DNA from: Kitasatospora setae KM-6054
Lineage (GTDB): Bacteria > Actinomycetota > Actinomycetes > Streptomycetales > Streptomycetaceae
NCBI RefSeq assembly: GCF_000269985.1
Contig: NC_016109.1
Location: 1,364,001-1,428,000, forward strand
DNA length: 64,000 nucleotides
Direction of reading: 5' to 3'
Position 1 is the first letter of the stretch. Each line of letters opens with the position of its first letter. The position numbers and the translations under genes are program-made. Below are positions 43,767-51,135 of this stretch, one piece after another. The notes under the pieces were generated by a model. The model was not told the origin of the DNA, made no database searches, and worked only from the letters and a program-made list of their open reading frames with translations.

Positions 43767-44986
43767 GCACCGGGGCACTGGAGCGCCCGGGCCGGGTCGG
43801 CGGACGGGCCGACGACGGGGGGCTGGGGCGGCGGCAGGTGCACGCGGTGGCGGCCTGCTACTTCGTCGCCTCGTTCGCGGCGCTCGGGCTGCCGCCGTAC
43901 CTGACCGAGATCCTGCCCGCGCTGGGCGACCCGGAGGGGCGGTGGGCCGGGCTGCTGTACATCGTGCCGACGGTGTTCAGCGCGCTCGGCGCGCCGCTGT
44001 GGGGGCGGCTCGCGGACCGGTTCGGCCGCAAGCGGCTGCTGCTGCGGGCCCAACTCGGCCTGACCGTCTCGTTCCTGCTGGCGGGCGCGGCGAACTCGCT
44101 GCCCGCGTTCACCGCCGCGCTGGTGCTGCAGGGCTTCCTCGGCGGGACGTTCGCCGCCACCAACGGGTACCTGGGGGCGGCGCTGCGCGGCACCGAGCTG
44201 TCCCGGGCGCTCACCCTGATGCAGGGCAGCGCGCGGGCCGCGCTGGTGGCCGCGCCGGTGCTGGTCGGCGCGCTCTCGCCGTGGGTCGGGCCGCACCGGC
44301 AGTACCTGCTGATGGCGGTGCTGCCGCTGGCGGCCGCGGTGCTGCTGGCGTTCCTGCCCGAGCCGGCGCGGCCGGCCGGGGCCGGGGCGGACGGCGGGCG
44401 GGTGGCGGCGGCCGGGCAGCCGGCCGGACTGCTGCGCCTGCTCTACCTGTTCGAGTTCGCGTTCGTCTTCGCCACCATCGTCTCGTTCCCCTACCTGATC
44501 GCGCTGGTCGAGCGGCGCCTGCCCGGCGTCTCCGGGACGGTTTCGGGCGTGCTGTTCGCGCTGCCGCACCTGGTGTACCTGCTGACCGCGGGCCGGGTGC
44601 ACCGGCTGTTCCACCACCGGCCGCGCACCGGCCTGTTCACCGCCTTCGTGCTGGTCGGCCTCGGCCTGGCCGGGCACGGCGCCGCCCAGGGGCTGCCCGG
44701 ACTGGTGCTGCCCGGCCTGGTGCTGGCCAGGGCGGTGCTGGGGGCCGGCATGACGCTCGGCCTGGTCTGCCTGTCCGTGCTGGCGGCGGCCGCCGCCGAA
44801 GGGCGGCCGCCGGGGCGGATGTTCGGCACCCTGGAACTCGTCTCCAAGGGCGGCGCGGTCGCCGCGGGCGCGGTGGCCGCCGCGGTCAACGGCGCCTTCG
44901 GCCCGACCGCGCCCGTACTGGCCGGCACCGCCGCAGCCGCGTCCGCCGCCGCCCTCGTCCTCCTGACCCGCTGGAGCCCCCGATGA
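43763..44986 (+). CDS. MFS siderophore exporter (PvsC position)
   Basis: The 407 residues have about 12 hydrophobic segments and the MFS loop 2-3 motif GRLADRFGRKRLLLRAQ. It is placed between two NIS synthetase genes with 4-bp overlaps on both sides, exactly as pvsC in the vibrioferrin operon, so it probably exports the finished siderophore by proton antiport. Confidence 0.9.
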   Translation: MSTGALERPGRVGGRADDGGLGRRQVHAVAACYFVASFAALGLPPYLTEILPALGDPEGRWAGLLYIVPTVFSALGAPLWGRLADRFGRKRLLLRAQLGLTVSFLLAGAANSLPAFTAALVLQGFLGGTFAATNGYLGAALRGTELSRALTLMQGSARAALVAAPVLVGALSPWVGPHRQYLLMAVLPLAAAVLLAFLPEPARPAGAGADGGRVAAAGQPAGLLRLLYLFEFAFVFATIVSFPYLIALVERRLPGVSGTVSGVLFALPHLVYLLTAGRVHRLFHHRPRTGLFTAFVLVGLGLAGHGAAQGLPGLVLPGLVLARAVLGAGMTLGLVCLSVLAAAAAEGRPPGRMFGTLELVSKGGAVAAGAVAAAVNGAFGPTAPVLAGTAAAASAAALVLLTRWSPR

Positions 44987-46707
44987 CCACGCAGACCGAT
45001 CCCCGCCCCGCCGCCGCCCCGATGACGGCCCCGGACGCGCTGCCCGCCGCCGACGACGCCGTGGCCCACACCCTGCTCAACTGCCTGCTGCGCGAGGTCT
45101 CCGGGCCCGAGCACCAGACCGCCGCCGCCGACGGCACCCTGCTGCTGCGGCTGCCCCGCCGGGGCGCGCTGCTGCGGGTCGCGCTGCGCCGCACCTCGCT
45201 GCTCGGCGGGCACCGCTTCACCGGCCCGGTCAGCGAGCAGGTGGGCGACGGCTGGCGCGAGTTGGGCTGGCGCGAGCTGGCCGAGCACGTCCGGGCCGAG
45301 CTGACCCTGCGGACCGGGGTGGCCAACGAGGAGTTCCTCGACCAGGTCGCCTCCAGCCACCGGGGCGTGGCCGCCGCGCTGGCCGGCCGGCCGCCCGCCG
45401 GGGCGGACCGGTACCTGGACTCCGAGCAGGCGCTGCTGTTCGGGCACCGCTTCCACCCGGCGCCCAAGTCCCGTTCCGCGCCGCGCGGTTCGTGGTCCGA
45501 CTACGCGCCCGAGGCGCGGGCCGCGTTCCGGCTGCGGCACCTCGCGGTACGCACCGGGCTGATCGCGCAGGACTCCGCCGACCCGGCCGCGCCGGCCCGG
45601 CTGGACGCGCTGCGCCCGGTGCCGGACGGCTACACCCTGCTGCCGGTCCACCCGTGGCAGTACCGGCTGCTGTCCGACCAGCCGCTGCTGGCGGCCGCCC
45701 TGGCGCGCGGCGACGTGCTCGACCTGGGCGAGGGCGGCACCCCGTTCGCGGCCACCGCCTCGGTGCGGACGCTGTACGGCGAAGACGTGTTCCTGAAGTT
45801 CAGCCTGAACGTGCGGATCACCAACTGCCTGCGCAAGAACTCCGCGTACGAGCTGGCCGGCGCCGTCACGCTGACCCGGCTGCTCGCCGAGCCGCTGGCC
45901 GACCTGGCCGAGCGCTTCCCGGACGCGGCGGTGCTGCGCGAGCCCGCGTTCCGCACCCTGGCGCTGCCCGGCCCGGACGGGGAGCCCGACCTGGGCCTGT
46001 ACGAGGGCTTCGGGCTGATCGTCCGCGAGGGCCTGGCCGGGGTGGTCCGGCCCGGGCTGACCCCGCTGCTGGCGGGGGCCGTCGCCGACGAGTACCCGAC
46101 CAGCGGCGCCCAGGTCGGCGCGCTGACGGCCGGTTCGGGCGCCGCCGGGGCCCGCGCGTGGTGGGGCGCCTACCTGCGGCTGGTCGTCCCGCCGGTGCTC
46201 GCCGCGTACTTCGACCACGGCGTGGTGCTCGAACCGCACCTGCAGAACGTGCTGGTCTGCGTGGACGGGCGGGGCATGCCCGCGCAGGTGCTGTTCCGCG
46301 ACCTGGAGGGCACCAAGCTGCTGCCCGAGCAGCACGCGGCCCGGCTGGCCGCGCTCCCGGCCGGCACCGCCGGGCCGATGACGTACGACGCGCGGCGCGG
46401 CTGGGACCGGGTGGTGTACTGCCTGGTCGTCAACCACCTGGCCGAGCTGCTGGCCGCGCTCGCCGACCGGCACCCGGAGCTGGAGGCCGCGCTGTGGGCG
46501 GACGTCCGGACGGTGCTGGCCGAGTACGCCGCCGCGCACGGCTGCCCGCCCCGGCTGGCCGCGCTGCTGGCCGGCGTCCCGCTGCCGGCGAAGGCCAACC
46601 TGCTGACCCGGTGGAGCCGCCGCCCGGACCGCGAGGCCGGCTACGTGCCGCTGGCCTCCCCGCTGTCGATCCCGGCGCGGGCCGCCGGGCCGAAGGAGTG
46701 CGCGTGA
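44983..46707 (+). CDS. NIS siderophore synthetase, IucA/IucC family (PvsD position)
   Basis: The 574 residues contain the canonical blocks HRFHPAPKSRSAP (ATP-binding HP.hP..K), TLLPVHPWQYRLL, ATASVRTLYGEDVFLKFSLNVRITNCLRKN, LEPHLQNVLVCVDGRGMPAQVLFRDLEG and LPAKANLLTRW. Compared with the PvsB-position protein it is closer to the classical IucA/AcsD pattern. In vibrioferrin synthesis PvsD is thought to join citrate to serine. The 3' end (ARAAGPKECA then TGA) is the source of the tandem repeat that follows. Confidence 0.93.
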   Translation: MTTQTDPRPAAAPMTAPDALPAADDAVAHTLLNCLLREVSGPEHQTAAADGTLLLRLPRRGALLRVALRRTSLLGGHRFTGPVSEQVGDGWRELGWRELAEHVRAELTLRTGVANEEFLDQVASSHRGVAAALAGRPPAGADRYLDSEQALLFGHRFHPAPKSRSAPRGSWSDYAPEARAAFRLRHLAVRTGLIAQDSADPAAPARLDALRPVPDGYTLLPVHPWQYRLLSDQPLLAAALARGDVLDLGEGGTPFAATASVRTLYGEDVFLKFSLNVRITNCLRKNSAYELAGAVTLTRLLAEPLADLAERFPDAAVLREPAFRTLALPGPDGEPDLGLYEGFGLIVREGLAGVVRPGLTPLLAGAVADEYPTSGAQVGALTAGSGAAGARAWWGAYLRLVVPPVLAAYFDHGVVLEPHLQNVLVCVDGRGMPAQVLFRDLEGTKLLPEQHAARLAALPAGTAGPMTYDARRGWDRVVYCLVVNHLAELLAALADRHPELEAALWADVRTVLAEYAAAHGCPPRLAALLAGVPLPAKANLLTRWSRRPDREAGYVPLASPLSIPARAAGPKECA

Positions 46708-46781
46708 GCGTCCGCCCCACCGCCGCCTCGCTGACCGAACTCCCGGCGCGGGCCGCCGCCGGACCGAAGGAGTGCCCGTGA
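46704..46781 (+). CDS. Duplicated 25-codon start ORF, copy 1
   Basis: GTG 46704 overlaps the synthetase stop (GTGA). The frame reads SVRPTAASLTELPARAAAGPKEC and stops at a TGA that overlaps the next GTG. The first half copies the decarboxylase N-terminus, the second half the synthetase C-terminus. It is probably translated because it has GAAGGAG upstream, but its product is unlikely to function. Confidence 0.45.
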   Translation: MSVRPTAASLTELPARAAAGPKECP

Positions 46782-46855
46782 ACATCCGCTCCACCGCCGC
46801 CTCGCTGACCGAACTCCCGGCGCGGGCCGCCGCCGGACCGAAGGAGTGCCCGTGA
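46778..46855 (+). CDS. Duplicated 25-codon start ORF, copy 2
   Basis: The GTG at 46778 overlaps the previous stop and the TGA at 46853-46855 overlaps the real decarboxylase GTG at 46852. The first 14 residues equal those of the decarboxylase (NIRSTAASLTELP), after which the frame enters a copy of the synthetase tail. It would relay ribosomes to the decarboxylase start. Confidence 0.45.
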   Translation: MNIRSTAASLTELPARAAAGPKECP

Positions 46856-48042
46856 ACATCCGCTCCACCGCCGCCTCGCTGACCGAACTCCCGGCCTACC
46901 TGTACGACTTGGCGGCGCTGCGGGCGCACGTCCGGCGGGTGCGGGCCGCGCTGCCGGAGCGGGTCGAGCTCTACTACGCGGCGAAGGCCAATCCGGACGG
47001 CCCGCTGCTGACCGCGCTGCACGGCCTGGTCGACGGCTACGAGGTGTCCTCCGGGGGCGAGTTGGCGCACGTGCACGCCGTCGTGCCGGACGCGCCGCTG
47101 GCGTTCGGCGGGCCCGGCAAGTCCGCCGAGGAGATCGCCGCCGCGCTCCGGCTGCCCGCCGTCCGGCGCTGGCACGTGGAGAGCGAACGGGAGTTGCACG
47201 CGCTCGCCGCGGCCGCCGACCGGCCGGTCGACGTGCTGCTGCGGGTCAACCTCCCGGTCGGTGACGGCGCTCTGGACGGCGTCGCGCTGGCGATGGGCGG
47301 CCGGCCCACCCCGTTCGGCCTGGACCCCGAGCGGGTCGAGCGCTGCCTGGCGCTGCTGGCCTCCCCCGGCTTCGGCCACCTGCGGCTGCGCGGCATCCAC
47401 GCCCACCTGGCGAGCGGTCTGGCGGCGGCCGAGCAACTCCGGCTCGCCGCACGGATCGTGGACTGGTCAGCCGAGCTCGCCGCCCGGCACGGCCTGGCCT
47501 TCGACGAGGTGAACGTCGGCGGCGGGATGGCCGTCGACTACGCCGACCCGGAGGCCCGCTTCGACTGGCCCGCCTTCGGCCGCGGCCTGGCCGAACTGCT
47601 CGACCGGCGCCCGGGGTTGACGATCCGGCTGGAGCCCGGCCGGGCCCTCACCGCCTACTGCGGCTGGTACGCGACCGAGGTGCTGGACGTCAAGCACAGC
47701 CACGGCGAGGACTTCGCCGTGGTCCGCGGCGGCACCCACCACCTGCGCACCCCCGCCACCCGGGGCCACACGCAGCCCTTCACCGTCCTCCCCGTCCCGC
47801 ACTGGCCGCACCCCTGGCCGCGCCCGGCCGTCACCGCCGCCCCGGTCACCGTCTGCGGCCAACTCTGCACCCCGAAGGACGTGTTGGCCTCCGGCGTGGT
47901 CGTCCCCGAACTGCGCGCCGGCGACCGGCTGCTGTTCGCGATGGCCGGCGCGTACGCCTGGAACATCTCGCACCACGAGTTCCTGATGCACCCCCGCCCG
48001 GCCTTCCACTACCTCTACCACCTGGACGGCACCGCCTCCTGA
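46852..48042 (+). CDS. Type III PLP-dependent decarboxylase (PvsE position)
   Basis: The 396-residue protein is of the alanine-racemase-fold, DAP/ornithine decarboxylase family. The PLP lysine is K45 in ELYYAAKANPDGPLL; FDEVNVGGGMAVDY is the phosphate-binding glycine loop; ICGQ-like VTVCGQLCTPKDVLASG carries the second-subunit cysteine. In vibrioferrin synthesis PvsE decarboxylates a citryl-serine intermediate, and in staphyloferrin B SbnH acts similarly. I place the start at GTG 46852. It is the last gene of the operon, followed by a strong hairpin. Confidence 0.92.
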   Translation: MNIRSTAASLTELPAYLYDLAALRAHVRRVRAALPERVELYYAAKANPDGPLLTALHGLVDGYEVSSGGELAHVHAVVPDAPLAFGGPGKSAEEIAAALRLPAVRRWHVESERELHALAAAADRPVDVLLRVNLPVGDGALDGVALAMGGRPTPFGLDPERVERCLALLASPGFGHLRLRGIHAHLASGLAAAEQLRLAARIVDWSAELAARHGLAFDEVNVGGGMAVDYADPEARFDWPAFGRGLAELLDRRPGLTIRLEPGRALTAYCGWYATEVLDVKHSHGEDFAVVRGGTHHLRTPATRGHTQPFTVLPVPHWPHPWPRPAVTAAPVTVCGQLCTPKDVLASGVVVPELRAGDRLLFAMAGAYAWNISHHEFLMHPRPAFHYLYHLDGTAS

Positions 48043-48048
48043 CCGGCG

Positions 48049-48084
48049 CTCCGGCCTCCCGCGATCCGTCGCGGGAGGCCGGAG
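48049..48084 (+). terminator. Strong hairpin terminator of the siderophore operon
   Basis: CTCCGGCCTCCCGCGA (48049-48064) pairs perfectly with TCGCGGGAGGCCGGAG (48069-48084) across a TCCG loop. The 16-bp stem begins six bases after the decarboxylase stop. Confidence 0.85.
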
Positions 48085-48104
48085 TGCCTTGTCGGGCAAG
48101 GCCG

Positions 48105-48512
48105 TCACGGCACGATGAAGACCCGGTCGCAGCCGAGGAAGCGGAAGGCCCGGCCGCTCGCCCGGTCGGTGTAGGAGCCCTTCACGCAGGCTTCGGTGTC
48201 GTCGGCCCGGAGGCCGGAGGGGCGGAGTCGAAGAGCAGCAGCAGGTCGAGGTCGCCGTCGCGCCGCGTCTCGTGGCGGGCGTCGGTGCGTTCGACGCCGT
48301 TGACGAACACCTTTGGCGTAGAAGTCGGGGTGGCCCTCGAAGGCCGCCTCCAGGCCCTCGGCGTCGCACGGTGCCACGCACTCGACGTGCGTGATGGTCG
48401 CCGAGAACGGGTGGGCCCCGGCCGCTCCGGCCGCGGCCGGGGCCGGAGCCGGCACGAGCAGGGCGGCCAGCAGTGCCGCCGTGCCGCGCAGTCGCCGCGC
48501 GGTTCGTCGCAG
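48105..48512 (-). pseudogene. Frameshifted gene for a small secreted protein
   Basis: Three pieces in two frames make one sensible protein: a signal sequence (GTAALLAALLVPAPAPAAAG) and THVECVAPCDAEGLEAAFEGHPDFYAK in frame A, then VFVNGVERTDARHETRRDGD in frame B, then DDTEACVKGSYTDR and RAFRFLGCDRVFIVP back in frame A. One extra base in the AAAGG run near 48313 and one missing base near 48220 would restore it. No ATG, GTG or TTG follows the good ribosome binding site (GAGGAGAGGG); only CTG is available. I call it decaying, but sequencing error cannot be excluded for the two indels. Confidence 0.6.
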
Positions 48513-48773
48513 GGGAAGTCCCTCTCCTCACGAGTCGCGCCCCGCACGAGCCGGACCCGCACGGCGGTCGCGAGAACAGTTTGCCCACCAACCATCTCCG
48601 CCCGCCGCCAACCCGCCACCACCGCCGCCGAACCACCGCCGAACCAGCGGCCCACCGGCCCGGCCGCCGGGCGGGCGCCGATCCGGACGATGTGCTTCCG
48701 GCCCTACAGTCGTGGACAGTTGGCCGGTTCCACCACCGTCGGGCCGGCCGGGTTCTCACCAAGGAGTTGCACC

Positions 48774-49379
48774 ATGACCGTTCGCGTCCTCGCCCTCGTC
48801 GGCAGCCTCCGGGCCGGCTCGCACAACCTGCAGCTGGCGGAGGCCGCCGTCCGGCACGCACCCGAGGGCGTCACCGTCGAGATCCACCGGGGCCTCGCCG
48901 ACGTCCCGTTCTACAACGAGGACCTCGACGTGCCGGACGCCGCGCCCGCCGCGGCGGCGGCGCTGCGCGCGGCGGCCCAGGAGGCGGACGCGCTGCTGCT
49001 GGTCTCGCCGGAGTACAACGGGACGATCCCCGCCGTGCTGAAGAACGCCATCGACTGGCTGTCCCGCCCGTACGGTGCGGGCGCGATCAGCGGAAAGCCG
49101 GTCGCCGTGGTCGGCACCGCGCTCGGCGGCTACGGCGGCGTCTGGGCCCAGGACGAGGCCCGCAAGTCCGCCGGCATCGCCGGCGGCGCCGTGCTGGACG
49201 AGGCCCGCCTCTCCATCCCCTCCTCCGGCACCCGCTTCGCCGCCACCCACCCCGCCGACGACGCCGAGGCGGTGGCCGGCCTGCGCCAGGTGCTCGACCA
49301 GCTGGCCGCGAAGGCCATCGAGGGCGCCGAGGGCGCGGCGGACGCGACGGACGCCGAGGCCGTCGCCGCCACCGCCTGA
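48774..49379 (+). CDS. NAD(P)H-dependent FMN reductase
   Basis: The 201 residues have the flavodoxin-like FMN_red fold: phosphate loop LVGSLRAGSHNLQLAE, and SPEYNGTIPAVLKNAIDWLSRP, the family signature that binds the flavin ring. VVGTALGGYGGVWAQDE follows. The extra C-terminal 20 residues are Ala/Glu/Asp-rich. It could reduce free FMN, quinones or chromate. ATG 48774 has AAGGAG upstream; it is monocistronic with a perfect hairpin downstream. Confidence 0.93.
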   Translation: MTVRVLALVGSLRAGSHNLQLAEAAVRHAPEGVTVEIHRGLADVPFYNEDLDVPDAAPAAAAALRAAAQEADALLLVSPEYNGTIPAVLKNAIDWLSRPYGAGAISGKPVAVVGTALGGYGGVWAQDEARKSAGIAGGAVLDEARLSIPSSGTRFAATHPADDAEAVAGLRQVLDQLAAKAIEGAEGAADATDAEAVAATA

Positions 49380-49397
49380 CGGATCGTCACCGACCGT

Positions 49398-49429
49398 TCC
49401 GGGCCCGGAGGGATTCCTCCGGGCCCGGA
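49398..49429 (+). terminator. Hairpin terminator of the FMN reductase gene
   Basis: TCCGGGCCCGGAGG (49398-49411) pairs perfectly with CCTCCGGGCCCGGA (49416-49429) around GATT, 19 bp after the stop codon. Confidence 0.8.
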
Positions 49430-49833
49430 CGCGTCTCCGCTCGGATGAACGCCGGACTACGCCGCATGAAAAGCCTGTGACGAGATCCGGGCCCGTCTCG
49501 CCGCCGAGACGGCCGCCTCCGGCCCGTCCCCCGCCCGCCGCCGCCCGACCGCTCCCCCCTGCGGACCCCGATCCGGAACGACGGCCCGCGCACCAGCTAC
49601 GCACAAATGACTAGCCCGTGATCACTTTTCCATCACGCCTCCCACCCACGAGGCTTGAAACCACACCGAAGCGGCGGGAAGAAAGCGTCACCAAGACGGG
49701 CATATCCTAATCTTTGTGTACTGTTTGTCAGCTGATGACTGATTTGCTGACGTGATCACAGGACCTCCATCCTTCAGGGATTCCCCGGTGCCAGCCCTGC
49801 TCTCCCTCCTGGCCCACGAATCTTGGAAGAACC
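49430..49833. other. Long AT-richer leader region of the polysaccharide operon
   Basis: From about 49600 to 49790 the composition drops well below the local GC level. Short inverted repeats are present: CGTGAT/ATCACG at 49617-49637 and GTCA-N5-TGAC at 49727-49739, and TGATCAC appears at 49620-49626 and 49752-49758. A regulated promoter with a long untranslated leader is likely. I compared it by eye with c-di-GMP and c-di-AMP riboswitches and found no convincing match. No gene is seen. Confidence 0.5.
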
Positions 49834-51135
49834 TTGTCCACAGTTGCGCTGTCACGCCCTTCCCTGCCCTCCCGCCCCACCTCCACCGGAACCGTCGCCG
49901 TCGTCGGCCTCGGCTACGTCGGCCTGCCCACCGCCCTCGCCCTGCTCGGCGCCGGACGGACCGTCATCGGACTCGACGTCAGTCCGGCCCGACTGGAGGC
50001 CATCCGCCGGCAGGACGTCGACCTGCTGCCGAGCGACCTGGACCGGCTCGCGGCCGCGGTCGACGACCCCCGCTTCGCCCTCACCGACGACCCCGCGCTG
50101 CTCGCGGACGCCTCGGTCGTGATCGTCTGCGTGCCGACCCCCGTCGACGCGCACCTGGTCCCCGACCTCGACGCGCTGGCCGCCGCGTGCGCCACCGCGG
50201 TCGCGCACGCCGTGCCCGGCCAACTGCTGATGCTGACCTCGACCACGTACGTGGGCTGCACCCGCGACCTGGTGCTCCGCCCGCTGCTGGCCCGCGGCCT
50301 CACGCCCGGGGAGGACGTCCACGTGGCGTTCTCGCCGGAGCGGATCGACCCCGGCAACGCGCACCACGCCCAGGACCGCACCCCCCGGGTGGTCGGCGGC
50401 GCGACCCCTCGCTGCACCGAACTCGCCGCCGAGGCACTGCTGTTGACGGCGCCCTCGGTGCACCGGGTCAGCTCGCCGGAGGCCGCCGAGATGAGCAAGC
50501 TGTACGAGAACACCTTCCGGGCGGTGAACATCGCGCTGGCCAACGAGTTCGCGGACAACTGCCGCGGCCTCGGGCTCGACCCGCTGGAGGTGATCGAGGC
50601 CGCCGCCACCAAGCCGTACGGCTTCATGCCGTTCTACCCGGGGCCGGGCGTCGGCGGGCACTGCATCCCGTGCGACCCGCACTACCTGCTGTGGCAGCTG
50701 CGCGGGCTGCGGATCGCCTCGCCGCTGATCGACACCGCGATGACCGCGATCGCCGGCCGGCCGCGCCAGGTCGTCCAGCGGGTGCGGGAGCTGCTCGGCG
50801 ACCGCGGCCGCCCGCTGACCGGCGCCCGGGTGCTGCTGGTCGGGGTCAGCTACAAGCCGGGCGTCGCCGACCTGCGCGAGTCCCCGGCGCTGGAAATCCT
50901 GGAGGAGCTGGGCGAGTTGGGCGCCTCAGCGGCCTTCCACGACCCGCTGGTGCCGTCCGCCCGGCTGCACGGGGCGGTGCTGCACAGCGTCGCCGACCCG
51001 GCCGCCGAGGAGTGGGACCTGATCGTCGTGCACACCGTCCAGCCCGGCAGCGACCTGGCCTGGCTGGCCGGCCGGGAGCCGGTGCTGGACGCCACCTACC
51101 GGCTGTCCGGCGTCCCCGCGAAGGCGGTCCTGTGA
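49834..51135 (+). CDS. UDP-glucose/GDP-mannose dehydrogenase family enzyme
   Basis: The 433 residues start at TTG 49834 (GGAAGAAC upstream). The NAD site is VAVVGLGYVGLPTALALL; the middle domain has SPERIDPGN and SKLYENTFRAVNIALANEF; the catalytic Cys is C277 in GVGGHCIPCDPHYL; the C-terminal UDP-binding domain has VLLVGVSYKPGVADLRESPALEIL. It would make a uronic-acid nucleotide, most simply UDP-glucuronate or a HexNAc uronate, as donor for the next gene's synthase. GTGA overlap with that gene. Confidence 0.94.
   Translation: MSTVALSRPSLPSRPTSTGTVAVVGLGYVGLPTALALLGAGRTVIGLDVSPARLEAIRRQDVDLLPSDLDRLAAAVDDPRFALTDDPALLADASVVIVCVPTPVDAHLVPDLDALAAACATAVAHAVPGQLLMLTSTTYVGCTRDLVLRPLLARGLTPGEDVHVAFSPERIDPGNAHHAQDRTPRVVGGATPRCTELAAEALLLTAPSVHRVSSPEAAEMSKLYENTFRAVNIALANEFADNCRGLGLDPLEVIEAAATKPYGFMPFYPGPGVGGHCIPCDPHYLLWQLRGLRIASPLIDTAMTAIAGRPRQVVQRVRELLGDRGRPLTGARVLLVGVSYKPGVADLRESPALEILEELGELGASAAFHDPLVPSARLHGAVLHSVADPAAEEWDLIVVHTVQPGSDLAWLAGREPVLDATYRLSGVPAKAVL

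Larger units (their letters stand above)
46704..46895 (+). repeat. 74-bp tandem repeat carrying a ribosome binding site and GTG start
   Basis: Two full units (46704-46777, 46778-46851) and a 44-bp third unit that is the true start of the decarboxylase gene. Each begins GTGA(G/A)C(G/A)TCCGC and ends GACCGAAGGAGTGCCC, so each has its own GAAGGAG and GTG. Since 74 is not a multiple of three, each full unit ends in TGA overlapping the next GTG. The second unit matches the third exactly over their shared length; the first differs in its first 15 bases. Confidence 0.93.

Noticed and set aside
46704..46895. CRISPR-like or mobile-element repeat array
   Set aside because: Units are contiguous without spacers and derive from the flanking coding sequences, so it is a tandem duplication.
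46704..48042. Decarboxylase as an amino-acid biosynthesis LysA enzyme
   Set aside because: The fold is the same, but its place at the end of a NIS siderophore operon, with no lysine genes, argues for a siderophore role.
49600..49700. c-di-GMP (GEMM) riboswitch suggested by ACGCACAAATG
   Set aside because: The other conserved GEMM segments and the paired stems could not be found by eye; a covariance search would be needed.
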